Shown here piece after piece: positions 31,567-38,836 of a DNA stretch of 38,836 nucleotides. The DNA is from a bacterium HR15 (GTDB lineage Bacteria > Armatimonadota > Fimbriimonadia > Fimbriimonadales > GBS-DC): positions 1 through 38,836 of the forward strand of contig BEHR01000032.1 in NCBI GenBank assembly GCA_002898555.1. The letters are read 5' to 3'. Every line of letters begins with the position of its first letter. The first letter of the stretch is position 1. The notes beneath the pieces are model-generated. The model did not search any database, was not told where the DNA came from, and was given only the letters and a program-made list of their open reading frames with translations. A program made the position numbers and the translations under genes.

Positions 31567-31691
31567 TCCCCTGCATCGCTTTGCACGCGAGATGCTGGTG
31601 GAGATGTAGGGGGCAGGTCAGCCTGAAGTACGCAACCCGCTTCCAAGGGACGCAACAGAATCGCTCGGAGAAGCCGGGCATTAGCGGTCTC
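31567..31691. other. Convergent intergenic region without a gene
   Basis: 125 bp between the ThuA-like gene and the MarR gene. It contains GTAGGGGGCAGGTC, a fragment resembling the GTAGGGGCAGA interspersed family, and no convincing terminator. Confidence 0.4.
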
Positions 31692-32228
31692 TCAGCGGCA
31701 TATTTTGGCCGAGTGGAACTCCACCAGCGGGCAGCTGGGGTCCCTACCTGTACCACAGTGCAAACATACCTCGTCCGCCTTCAGCGTGCCGGACGCTAAT
31801 CCCGCTCGAATAAACGCTGCCAACCCATTAATAAACGCGTGGCGCTCATGCTCGTCCATCCGCGCCAGCACCTGAGCGAACCGCTGCCGCCGCTCCTGAT
31901 CGATCTGCTCAATTAGTCTTCGCCCTTCATCGGTCAGTATCAGTCCCACTTGTCGGCGATCGCGCGGGTTCGCAATTCGCCGGATCAGCCCCTTCTTTTC
32001 CAGCCGATGCACCATATTGGTCGCTGAGGGATAGGAGATGTTTAACCCCTCTGCCAAATCACCCACCGTGACGCGCCGATGAGTGCGCAGATAGCGCAGC
32101 GCCTGCATCTGCGAGTAGGTGATCTCAGCCTCCGCAAGCTCCTCCAACACGCGCTCCCCAATCGAGGTATACATCGCCTGCATGAACACCCGCGCGACCA
32201 ATTCCGCATGTGCAAATAGATCTTCCAT
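31692..32228 (-). CDS. MarR-family transcriptional regulator
   Basis: 178 residues from the ATG at 32228, which has GAGGGG 12 nt upstream. A TTG at 32240 directly abuts that site and is less likely. The winged helix-turn-helix lies at about 35-110 (ISYPSATNMVHRLEKKGLIRRIANPRDRRQVGLILTDEGRRLI), the canonical MarR recognition helix and wing. The C-terminus carries CLHCGTGRDPSC, three cysteines that could bind a metal or sense oxidation. This tail is not typical of MarR proteins. Its targets are unknown and no transporter gene is adjacent. Confidence 0.88.
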   Translation of the reverse strand: MEDLFAHAELVARVFMQAMYTSIGERVLEELAEAEITYSQMQALRYLRTHRRVTVGDLAEGLNISYPSATNMVHRLEKKGLIRRIANPRDRRQVGLILTDEGRRLIEQIDQERRQRFAQVLARMDEHERHAFINGLAAFIRAGLASGTLKADEVCLHCGTGRDPSCPLVEFHSAKICR

Positions 32229-32686
32229 CGCTTGTTTCAACCCCTCACAAAAAGGCTACAAATCTACCTTGACCAACGGCGTTATTCTACCCCGTCGATG
32301 CCGGTAAAATCAAGATCGCGAGAGGGTGTTCGAAAACGCACGCGGTGAACCGCGGAGGGCGAGCCTCCCGGCGTGTAGTGGGTCTGCCCAACAATCCTTC
32401 CGATGCCACATAATGGGATAGCGTTCTGGACGATGAGCGATTCGATGCAGCACCATGCCCAAATCCCGTATAAATACCTACCGCGTTCCACCACGAATTG
32501 ATTTATAATAGCCACGAAGGGACTTTCCCTGACCCATCGGTCGAAAACCTGTCCGGTTTTGGGCGGATTTTGAGTCATTAAAGAGCGGATGGGGAGAGTG
32601 GAACTCCCCCCTGCGAACGAATCGATGGGCTATGGGAAGGGTCGTCCCTTCCGACAAACCCTTTGCAACGAGGAGGTTCTGATGCG
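32229..32686. other. Intergenic region with divergent promoters, a repeat and a structured leader
   Basis: 458 bp without a supported gene. The MarR side has GGTAGAAT on the minus strand near 32290. A diverged copy of the CTACACGCC repeat, in reverse, lies at 32351-32378. A TATAAT (32503-32508) faces the PEP-CTERM gene. Its predicted leader of about 170 nt holds hairpins GGGGAG/CTCCCC (32591-32609) and GGAAGGG/CCCTTCC (32635-32652). A 20-bp stretch at 32612-32631 is identical to the start of the next PEP-CTERM gene (33544-33563). Confidence 0.6.
32503..32508 (+). promoter_or_regulatory. -10 box of the first PEP-CTERM gene
   Basis: A perfect TATAAT with the transcription start expected near 32516. 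No good -35 box was found. Confidence 0.45.
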
Positions 32687-33379
32687 ATGAAAAGCTCGAT
32701 TCGACTCACAATGGGAGCGATCTGTGCGCTGATGTTTACAAGTGCAATCGCACAACCACCTGGACCTGCTGGTCTGGTCTGGCTCGATAACCAGTTCGAG
32801 TTCGACCTGAATGCGGGCAATCTGGTTGCTACAGGTGCTATCAGCACCACGATCAACTTAGGTAATCCCGGTCCTGTTTGTTTAGCTAAGAATCCCAACA
32901 CGCTCGACATCCAGCTTGATCTTGCCGCGCTGGTGGGTATTCCTGGCTTGCCAACGATTACCCTGACAGGTACAGTTGTCGATCCAGGAGGCACCATTAT
33001 TAACTGGTCTGTGGGGCAGGTGGATATCAATCGCTGTCTACCCGCTTCACAAACCGGGCTACCTGTGGATCTGCTTATCAAAAGGATCACAGGGGGCAAT
33101 CTGCGTGTGAACGCCTCGATTTTGCCCTCCGCCTATTTCTCCCCTACCTGCAACCGTAACTTCTGGGTGTATATGGAGGACACCGGAGGGAACACTTACA
33201 ACTACCTGAACATCGAGGCGTATGCATTTTGTGTGGAGTCCTCCTTCACTCGCATCAACGCGACAGTTCGGGACCTAGATTACATTGCGTATAGTGGTCC
33301 GGTGCCGGAGCCGGCGAGCTTGCTTGCTCTTGGCTCAGGGTTGATCGGGTTGCTTGGGCTGCGTCGAAGGAAGCGGTAA
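32687..33379 (+). CDS. PEP-CTERM sorted surface protein
   Basis: 230 residues from the ATG at 32687, with GAGGAGG 10 nt upstream. An overlapping ATG at 32682 opens a two-codon frame (ATG CGA TGA) just before it. Signal peptide MKSSIRLTMGAICALMFTSAIAQ. The last 25 residues are a PEP-CTERM signal: VPEPAS, a hydrophobic helix rich in Gly and Leu, then RRRKR. Such proteins are cut and anchored or exported by exosortase, which is not in the window. The mature region is a beta-rich domain with five cysteines and no known family. Confidence 0.85.
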   Translation: MKSSIRLTMGAICALMFTSAIAQPPGPAGLVWLDNQFEFDLNAGNLVATGAISTTINLGNPGPVCLAKNPNTLDIQLDLAALVGIPGLPTITLTGTVVDPGGTIINWSVGQVDINRCLPASQTGLPVDLLIKRITGGNLRVNASILPSAYFSPTCNRNFWVYMEDTGGNTYNYLNIEAYAFCVESSFTRINATVRDLDYIAYSGPVPEPASLLALGSGLIGLLGLRRRKR

Positions 33380-33402
33380 GGTTCCTACCTCCTTCCGTGT
33401 TT

Positions 33403-33429
33403 GGGGGTAAAGGGGCGACCTCTACCCCC
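33403..33429 (+). terminator. Hairpin after the first PEP-CTERM gene
   Basis: GGGGGTA (33403-33409) pairs with TACCCCC (33423-33429), extended outward by GTGT/ACAC. There is no T-run, so termination is only possible rather than assured. The following leader (to 33539) shares a TCGTCC...CAAACCCT block with the leader of the first PEP-CTERM gene. Confidence 0.4.
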
Positions 33430-33539
33430 TGAATACACCTCCTGGTTAGGCTTGGCTTGTTTTGAGAGGCTTCGTCCTGTCGGCAAACCCTGCGGGAGCG
33501 TCATCCACATCAAAATCTTTGACTGAGAGGTGATGGACG

Positions 33540-34583
33540 ATGATGCGAACGAATCGATGGGCTTTGCTGACGGCGGGTTTGACTATCGTGAGCCTTGTGG
33601 GCAATGCTTCTGCCCAGCAGGTTCAAGGGAATGTTCCGCAGCTCGACTCAGGCTGGAGCTTACCTAATGGAGCGGGACCAACCAACTGGCTTCGTCTGCG
33701 TGGTGATCAGAGTGTTCCGCCGCGCACGGCACGCCATGCGCGAATCGAACCCATCTCGGTGGTAAGTGGCGGCGATACCTTCGGGCGTGTCTCCACCTAT
33801 TGGACAGGTTGGGAAGGTAATGGAGGCGACCGTTCCGAATATTGGATCCTTGGTGCTTATAAACCTGGTCCACAACAACTCGGAGCAAAAGTGGGCGATG
33901 GCTGGAGTGGTTCCAACCTGTTTCGTGGCAGGCTCTGGAACGAGCAATATTTTAGCTTCCAAACCCGTAGAGCCCAGCTGAGTTTATATGTTGCGAATGC
34001 TCCCACACCCATCCTGCAAGCATCCCCAACACCCAACACTAATCTCGCCTCGTTTGACGATGATGCTGCTCCGGGTATTCAGATCGACCGGGGAAGAGGT
34101 TCCATCAACTTATTCTGGGAGACAGGCAGCACCTCGGCGTTTCGCAACCTGATCTACGGCAATAAGCGTGTCGTCGGGCATGATGCGTTCGTTGACGACA
34201 CACTGCCCTCACCCCATAGAGATGTGGTGTTTCTCTGGGGTGTGCTGGAGATCAATGGCGTGCCAGTTCAAGCTTCTGCCAGCACCAGTAGCGCGACATG
34301 GAACGCCTTCGACTCAACCACGACCTATGGGTTAGCCTCCGCAAACAATACCTACACTATTGACCTTACATCATACAACATCGGTGACCTCGTCACGGTG
34401 AAGGTAACCGCCTATTTCAAGCACGACGCTTGGTATCGAAACGACTATGTGCTTGGCAGCTCCGGTAATGTGGTCGCTGCCATCTTGGAGCAGCAGTTCG
34501 AGGTGATCCCCGAGCCAGCGTCGCTGGTGGCTTTGGGCACGGGGCTGATCGGGTTGCTTGGGCTGCATCGAAGGAAGCGGTAG
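33540..34583 (+). CDS. PEP-CTERM sorted surface protein
   Basis: 347 residues, with GAGAGG 9 nt before the ATG at 33540. The next codon is also ATG. Signal peptide MMRTNRWALLTAGLTIVSLVGNASAQ. The C-terminal signal is IPEPAS, a hydrophobic helix, then HRRKR, almost the same as in the preceding gene (PEPASL.ALG.GLIGLLGL). The mature part is rich in Trp, Asn, Thr and Gly and matches no family I recognise. The two proteins share only their sorting signals, so they are probably two cargoes of the same exosortase. A strong terminator follows. Confidence 0.85.
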   Translation: MMRTNRWALLTAGLTIVSLVGNASAQQVQGNVPQLDSGWSLPNGAGPTNWLRLRGDQSVPPRTARHARIEPISVVSGGDTFGRVSTYWTGWEGNGGDRSEYWILGAYKPGPQQLGAKVGDGWSGSNLFRGRLWNEQYFSFQTRRAQLSLYVANAPTPILQASPTPNTNLASFDDDAAPGIQIDRGRGSINLFWETGSTSAFRNLIYGNKRVVGHDAFVDDTLPSPHRDVVFLWGVLEINGVPVQASASTSSATWNAFDSTTTYGLASANNTYTIDLTSYNIGDLVTVKVTAYFKHDAWYRNDYVLGSSGNVVAAILEQQFEVIPEPASLVALGTGLIGLLGLHRRKR

Positions 34584-34629
34584 GGGGTTTTAGCCCTCGC
34601 TTCCCCAACATGTTTCTACCCCCCTTCCT

Positions 34630-34680
34630 TCAGGGTTCCCCCTTGCCGATAAGGGGGAACCCTGATGTTGGTCATTTTTT
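34630..34680 (+). terminator. Rho-independent terminator of the second PEP-CTERM gene
   Basis: A perfect 15-bp stem (34630-34644 with 34651-34665; TCAGGGTTCCCCCTT and its complement) with a 6-nt GCCGAT loop. A TTTTTT run follows at 34675-34680, nine bases beyond the stem. Confidence 0.8.
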
Positions 34681-34692
34681 GACCTTCCCGCT

Positions 34693-34730
34693 TCCTCCTA
34701 ACCGCACTTGCCCATGTTCGGTTAGGAGGA
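34693..34730 (-). terminator. Hairpin downstream of purB
   Basis: TCCTCCTAACCG (34693-34704) pairs perfectly with CGGTTAGGAGGA (34719-34730) over a 14-nt loop, six bases after the purB stop. No T-run follows on the minus strand close by. Confidence 0.55.
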
Positions 34731-34736
34731 GAGCAT

Positions 34737-36041
34737 TTAGCTCTTTGCGGGTAGTCCCACGCGCTGGAGGGTTGTCTCTACATAGCGTAGGTGATGCTGC
34801 AGGCTCAGGCATTCCCGAATCTCCTCCTCGCTAAGATGTTGGCGTACCTCGTCGTCGCTCAGCAAGGCGTCCAGAAAGGGGGTTCCTTCGTCCCACACAC
34901 GCGCCGCGTTGCGCTGCACCAGCCGATAGGCATGCTCACGCGAAAGCCCCTTGCGAATCAGCGCCAGCATCACATGCTCGCTGTAGGGTAAGCCCTGCAA
35001 CAGCTCCAGATTGCGTTGCATCTGCTCCGGGAACACCACCAGCCCTTTCAGAATGGCGGTGAACTTCTTCAGCATCCAGTGGACGAGCGTGCAGGTATCG
35101 GGCAGGACGATGCGCTCCACACTGGAGTTGGTCAGGTCGCGCTCGTGCCAGGTGCAGACGCTTTCCAGTATCGCCAGCAGGTTGCCTCGCACGATACGCG
35201 CCAGCCCGCTGATGGTCTCGCAATTCCATGGGTTGCGTTTGTGCGGCATAGCGGAGGAGCCTGTCTGCCCCTGTGCGAACGGCTCCTGCACCTCGCGGAT
35301 TTCGGTGCGTTGCAAGTTGCGGATTTCGGTGGCGAACTTCTCCAGCGAGGCTGCTAACACCGCGAGATGCGCCATCAGCGTGGCATGGCGGTCGCGGGCA
35401 ACGATCTGGGTGGCAGCGGGATCGGGCTTCAGACCGAGCTTGGCGCATACATACTCTTCCACACGCGGGTCGATATGGGCATGGATGCCGACTGCACCCG
35501 CGATCTTACCTATTGCAATTTCCTCTAAGGCGCGTCGCAGTCGCTCTTGATGACGCGCCATCTCCGCATACCAGCCGAGCAGTTTGAAGCCGAAGGTGAT
35601 GGGTTCTGCGTGGATGCCGTGCGTGCGTCCTATCATCGGGGTATGCAGGTGCTGCTGGGCAAGGCGCGCTATTTCATGCATTAACTCGCCGCAGGCTTCC
35701 AGAATCAGCTCCAGCGACTGTTTCAGGCGCAGGGCAAGCGCGGTGTCCACGATATCGTAGGAGGTCGCCCCAAAGTGAATCCAGCGTCCCGCCTCGCCCA
35801 CATTCTCCGCCAGATTCAGCACGAACGCCATCACATCGTGGCGCGTGATTTGCTCCAGCTCGGTGATGCGGTCTATGTCGAACCGCGCCTTTTCACGGAT
35901 GACAGCGGCAGCATGCTGGGGAATATAGCCATAGTGTGCCAGCCCCTCGCAGAGAGCAATCTCCACCTCCATCCATGTACGGTACTTATTCTCCTCGCTC
36001 CAGATTGCCCGCATTTCGGGGGTCGTGTATCGCTCGATCAC
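34737..36041 (-). CDS. purB: Adenylosuccinate lyase
   Basis: 434 residues, starting with GTG (MIERYTTPEMRAIW). It acts twice in purine synthesis, releasing fumarate from SAICAR and from adenylosuccinate. The family signature GSSAMPHKRNP lies at 261-271, with the catalytic Ser on its flexible loop. His141 in GRTHGIHAEP is the general acid region. It is transcribed divergently from thiD. A perfect 17-bp palindrome covers the start codon (36037-36053). Confidence 0.96.
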   Translation of the reverse strand: MIERYTTPEMRAIWSEENKYRTWMEVEIALCEGLAHYGYIPQHAAAVIREKARFDIDRITELEQITRHDVMAFVLNLAENVGEAGRWIHFGATSYDIVDTALALRLKQSLELILEACGELMHEIARLAQQHLHTPMIGRTHGIHAEPITFGFKLLGWYAEMARHQERLRRALEEIAIGKIAGAVGIHAHIDPRVEEYVCAKLGLKPDPAATQIVARDRHATLMAHLAVLAASLEKFATEIRNLQRTEIREVQEPFAQGQTGSSAMPHKRNPWNCETISGLARIVRGNLLAILESVCTWHERDLTNSSVERIVLPDTCTLVHWMLKKFTAILKGLVVFPEQMQRNLELLQGLPYSEHVMLALIRKGLSREHAYRLVQRNAARVWDEGTPFLDALLSDDEVRQHLSEEEIRECLSLQHHLRYVETTLQRVGLPAKS

Positions 36042-36053
36042 ACTTGGTGTGAT
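36037..36053. promoter_or_regulatory. Palindromic operator-like site at the purB start
   Basis: ATCACAC-TTG-GTGTGAT, a perfect 7+3+7 inverted repeat. It overlaps the GTG start codon of purB and lies 42 bp before the thiD -10 box, so a dimeric regulator bound here could affect purB and perhaps thiD. It could equally form an RNA hairpin over the purB start. Confidence 0.45.
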
Positions 36054-36094
36054 TCACCGCGCCCCCTTCGATTCCTGCCACTTCCCTATTCAGG

Positions 36095-36100
36095 TATAGT
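36095..36100 (+). promoter_or_regulatory. Leaderless-type -10 box of thiD
   Basis: AGGTATAGT is followed by 7 nt and the thiD ATG at 36108. No Shine-Dalgarno sequence is available. Confidence 0.55.
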
Positions 36101-36107
36101 AAAGATC

Positions 36108-36914
36108 ATGCGCAAGGCGATGACCATTGCTGGCTCCGATTCAGGCGGTGGGGCAGGTATTCAGGCGGATTTGAAAACCTTCGCTGCGCTGGGTGTGTAC
36201 GGCACGAGCGCGATTACCGCGCTTACCGCGCAGAACACACTGGGTGTGCAGGGTGTGTTCCCTGTGGATCCCGATTTCGTGGGGCAGCAAATCGACTCGA
36301 TTATGGCGGATATTGGCGCAGATGCCGCCAAGACGGGCATGTTGTTCAGCGAGGCGATTATCCGCATGGTGGCGGCGCGTGTGCGTCGCTGGAACATCCG
36401 CAATTTGGTGGTGGATCCCGTGATGGTCGCCAAGAGCGGCGATCGGCTGCTGCGAGAGGACGCTATCGATGCCTTGCGTTGCGAACTGCTGCCCCTTGCA
36501 CTGGTGGTCACGCCCAATTTGGGCGAAGCGAGCGTGCTCGCGGGATTCCCCGTGCAGGACAAGCCGGCGATGCAGGAGGCGGCGCGGGCAATTCACGCGC
36601 TGGGCGCACGCTGGGTGGTGGTCAAGGGCGGTCATCTGCCCGATTGTGCCGATGATTTGCTGTATGATGGCGAGCAGTTCCTCTGGCTGCCTGGTGAACG
36701 CATCGACACGCCCCATACACACGGCACAGGTTGTGCCTTCTCCGCCGCGATTGCCGCCTTCTTGGCGAAGGGCAGCGAAGTGCCCGAAGCGGTGCGTCGT
36801 GCCAAAGAGTACCTGACCGCAGGGCTGCGTGCTGCCGTGCCCATCGGGGCAGGACATAGCCCGCCACACCATTTTCATCCTTTCTATCGGGTAGAAATCT
36901 CTTCTGAGATCTAA
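36108..36914 (+). CDS. thiD: Hydroxymethylpyrimidine/phosphomethylpyrimidine kinase
   Basis: 268 residues. It phosphorylates HMP and HMP-P in thiamine diphosphate synthesis. Family blocks are AMTIAGSDSGGGAGIQADLKTF at the start, DPVMVAKSGDRLL, VVTPNLGEASVLAG and the catalytic HTHGTGCAFSAA (anion hole GTG and Cys209). A much longer open frame extends upstream to 35775, but it runs back through purB and lacks family sequence. The ATG at 36108 sits 7 nt after a -10 box. A flavour-C palindrome begins 8 bp after the stop. Confidence 0.95.
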   Translation: MRKAMTIAGSDSGGGAGIQADLKTFAALGVYGTSAITALTAQNTLGVQGVFPVDPDFVGQQIDSIMADIGADAAKTGMLFSEAIIRMVAARVRRWNIRNLVVDPVMVAKSGDRLLREDAIDALRCELLPLALVVTPNLGEASVLAGFPVQDKPAMQEAARAIHALGARWVVVKGGHLPDCADDLLYDGEQFLWLPGERIDTPHTHGTGCAFSAAIAAFLAKGSEVPEAVRRAKEYLTAGLRAAVPIGAGHSPPHHFHPFYRVEISSEI

Positions 36915-36922
36915 AGGGCAAA

Positions 36923-36975
36923 TGAAATTTTTTCTCTGACCCCGCTGCGCGGAGTACCCCAGAGAAAAAATTTCA
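36923..36975. repeat. Intact single flavour-C palindromic element
   Basis: Perfect 16-bp arms TGAAATTTTTTCTCTG (36923-36938) and complement (36960-36975). The loop reads ACCCCGCTGCGCGGAGTACCC. This is an 'empty site' form of the array unit at 38526, in which a flavour-A element splits the same loop after GCTGCGC. Confidence 0.92.
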
Positions 36976-36995
36976 GGATCTCAAGGGAGTAACTG

Positions 36996-38528
36996 ATGGA
37001 CTATCTTGTGGAGATGCGCGGCATCACGAAACGATTCGGCGCGCTGGTCGCGAATGAGCGGGTCGACCTCCATGTGCGCGCGGGCACATTACACGCGATT
37101 GTAGGTGAAAACGGCGCGGGCAAAACCACACTCATGCGCATCCTCTACGGCTATTATCAGCCCGATGAGGGCGCGATCTATCTGAAAGGCAGGCGCGTGC
37201 GTTTCACCAGCCCTGCGGACGCGATTGCCCATGGCGTCGGCATGGTCAGCCAGCACTACAGCATCATCCCTGAGCTGAGCGTTCTGGATAACTTGATGTT
37301 AGGCGCGGAGGTGGCGGGCGCAATGGGCGTTCTGCATCGTCGAGCGGCTCGCCAGCGTGCGGAGAGCCTCGCACGAAGCCTGGAGTTCGAAGCCGACTGG
37401 AACCGCCCTGCTGCGGAACTGAGCGTCGCGGCGCGTCAGAAGCTGGAGATTCTGAAACTGCTATGGCGCAACGCCGAAATTCTGATTCTGGATGAGCCAA
37501 CGGCGATGCTCTCACCTGCCGATGTGCAGACGCTGTTCGAAGTGCTGCTGCGCCTGAAAGCGGAAGGGCGCACCATCTTGCTCGTGACGCATAAGTTGCA
37601 GGAGGTGCTGGACTATGCCGACATGGTGACGGTGCTGCGCGGGGGACGCAAAGTCGCCGAGGCGCCTGTCAGCGAGACCGACGCATCCATGCTCACCCGC
37701 TGGATTATTGGGGAAGAGACCCAGGAGCCATCCAATAAGCCTGACAGGGTATCCATCGCAGAACCTCAAAGAGCCGCCTCCAAACCCCCACGCCTTGCCA
37801 TCGAATCGCTCTATGTACGCTCTGATCGGGGTGGATGGGGCGTGCAGGAGTTGGGTTTACAGATTGCTCCCGGCGAGATTTTTGGGTTGGCAGGTGTGGA
37901 TGGCAACGGACAGCAGGAACTGGTCGAGGCACTAACGGGGCTGCGCCCTGCAGCGCAGGGACATATGCGACTGGACGGCGTGCCCTTTGAAAAATGGAGT
38001 CCTGCCAAACGCTTGCACGCCGGCATCCGCTTCCTGTTCGATGACCGCTTCCGGCGCGGCATGATTGCGACATGGAGCGTGATGGAGAACGCGATTCTGG
38101 GCGCGCAGCGTGAACGGGAGTTGCAGCGATGGGGTTGGCTGCGTCCGAATGCCGTTCGTCAACGCGCCATGCAGCTCGTGGAACGATTTCAGGTGAAAGT
38201 GCCCTCGCTGCGTGCGCCGATGACGGCGCTATCGGGTGGCAATCAGCAGCGGCTAATGGTAGCGCGCGCCTTGCACGGTCAGCCACGCCTGCTCGTTGCT
38301 TATGCGCCCACGCGCGGGCTGGATATTCGCGGCACAGAGGCAACCTACAGCGCGATCCGAGAAGCATGTCAGCAAGGCATGGCCGCGCTGGTCATCTCGC
38401 TCGACCTGGACGAACTGATGGAGCATTGCGACCGCATCGGCGTGCTGTATCGCGGGCGCATCGCCAAAGTGTTTGAGCGCGATGAGTTCTCGCGCGAAGC
38501 CATCGGCGCGGCAATGGTCGGCGTGTGA
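36996..38528 (+). CDS. Double-ATPase subunit of a nucleoside/simple-sugar ABC importer
   Basis: 510 residues with AAGGGAG upstream. Two ABC domains are fused. The first has a complete Walker A (GENGAGKTT, 37-45), a signature-like ELSVAARQ (141-148) and Walker B (EILILDEPTA, 161-170). The second has a degenerate Walker A (GVDGNGQQE) but a good LSGGNQQR signature, so one site is probably catalytic. The layout matches the YufO/NupO and RbsA/XylG type, which works with a substrate-binding lipoprotein and two permeases for nucleosides or sugars. These should lie past the window. The stop codon TGA lies inside the left arm of the adjacent palindromic repeat. Confidence 0.9.
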   Translation: MDYLVEMRGITKRFGALVANERVDLHVRAGTLHAIVGENGAGKTTLMRILYGYYQPDEGAIYLKGRRVRFTSPADAIAHGVGMVSQHYSIIPELSVLDNLMLGAEVAGAMGVLHRRAARQRAESLARSLEFEADWNRPAAELSVAARQKLEILKLLWRNAEILILDEPTAMLSPADVQTLFEVLLRLKAEGRTILLVTHKLQEVLDYADMVTVLRGGRKVAEAPVSETDASMLTRWIIGEETQEPSNKPDRVSIAEPQRAASKPPRLAIESLYVRSDRGGWGVQELGLQIAPGEIFGLAGVDGNGQQELVEALTGLRPAAQGHMRLDGVPFEKWSPAKRLHAGIRFLFDDRFRRGMIATWSVMENAILGAQRERELQRWGWLRPNAVRQRAMQLVERFQVKVPSLRAPMTALSGGNQQRLMVARALHGQPRLLVAYAPTRGLDIRGTEATYSAIREACQQGMAALVISLDLDELMEHCDRIGVLYRGRIAKVFERDEFSREAIGAAMVGV

Positions 38529-38836
38529 AATTTTTTCTCTGGGGTACTCCAAAATTTTCTTCTCCGACCCAGACGGGTACCCCGGAGAAGAAAATTTTGA
38601 GCGCAGCTGGGTCAGAGAAAAAATTTCAGGAAAAATTTTTTCTCTGGGGTACTCCAAAATTTTCTTCTCCGACCCAGACGGGTACCCCGGAGAAGAAAAT
38701 TTTGAGCGCAGCTGGGTCAGAGAAAAAATTTCAGGAAAAATTTTTTCTCTGGGGTACTCCAAAATTTTCTTCTCCGACCCAGACGGGTACCCCGGAGAAG
38801 AAAATTTTGAGCGCAGCTGGGTCAGAGAAAAAATTT
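38526..38836. repeat. Tandem array of nested palindromic elements at the right end
   Basis: Three units with a period of 105 bp. Each unit is a flavour-C palindrome (arms starting at 38526, 38633 and 38738) with a flavour-A palindrome in its loop (first copy 38551-38598). The units look identical base for base where they can be compared. The window stops at the end of the third right arm (CAGAGAAAAAATTT). The first left arm supplies the ABC gene's TGA stop codon. Confidence 0.93.

Noticed and set aside
33470-33540. Possible cyclic di-GMP-I riboswitch (CGGCAAACCC...GGGAGCG) before the second PEP-CTERM gene
   Set aside because: Only the first stem resembles the consensus. The conserved GCAAAGCC and tetraloop-receptor parts are missing.
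35775-36107. Long upstream extension of the thiD reading frame
   Set aside because: It runs antisense through purB and lacks family sequence. A -10 box and ATG mark the real start.

Overview
The window looks like a metagenomic contig from a free-living, G+C-rich bacterium. The combination of PEP-CTERM surface proteins, a dockerin-type secreted protein, a tail-fibre-like surface protein, leaderless promoters and housekeeping genes scattered in short two- or three-gene operons suggests Armatimonadota (Fimbriimonadia-like). That assignment is inference from style, not from a marker gene. I see no rRNA, tRNA, CRISPR array, transposase or prophage module.

Layout. 1-138: repeat array. 198-5870 (+): four secreted proteins (aspartyl protease with PDZ, tail-fibre-like protein, reprolysin-like zinc protease, dockerin protein), the last three probably one operon. 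5949-11358 (-): coaBC, a class A PBP and PBP2 in one operon. 11388-13471 (-): a type II restriction-modification pair of the TdeIII type, with visibly lower G+C than its neighbours. 13485-14857 (-): panB-pyrE. 14923-15525 (+): sigma factor. 15531-17707 (-): a class I glutamine amidotransferase (peptidase C26) and an AidB-like acyl-CoA dehydrogenase. 17967-18458 (-): cytochrome P460-like protein. 18629-20578 (+): secreted STN-domain protein. 20616-22348 (+): accB-hom. 22434-22946 (+): scpB. 22932-23501 (-): trpG/pabA. 23620-24933 (+): UDP-glucose dehydrogenase. 25167-26084 (+): TPR protein. 26141-29422 (-): cystathionine gamma-synthase/lyase and a hydantoinase A/oxoprolinase-like protein. 29524-31566 (+): SbcD/Mre11-like nuclease and a ThuA-like protein. 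31692-32228 (-): MarR regulator. 32687-34583 (+): two PEP-CTERM proteins. 34737-36041 (-): purB. 36108-36914 (+): thiD. 36996-38528 (+): double ATPase of a nucleoside/sugar-type ABC importer, whose permeases should lie beyond the window.

The most unusual content is a family of about 50-bp palindromic elements (arms AAAATTTT-C/T-rich, apex GACCC...GGGTACCCC). They come in three arm 'flavours' that covary between the two arms, and they are found nested inside one another's loops at the same loop position (three levels at 24960-25102). They form identical 105-bp tandem units at the right end (38526-38836), and an exact 99-bp inverted copy sits at the left end. They abut stop codons, and three decayed copies lie in-frame inside protein genes (two in the HyuA-like gene, one in sbcD), always reading (F/L)SDP(D/E/N)(G/A). 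This resembles the Rickettsia palindromic elements in behaviour but not in sequence. Two further interspersed repeat families are also present.

A second theme is promoter architecture. Several genes have a GGTANNNT -10-like box 6-7 nt before the start codon (coaBC, panB, accB, the cystathionine gene, thiD), implying leaderless mRNAs. This moves the coaBC start to a GTG.
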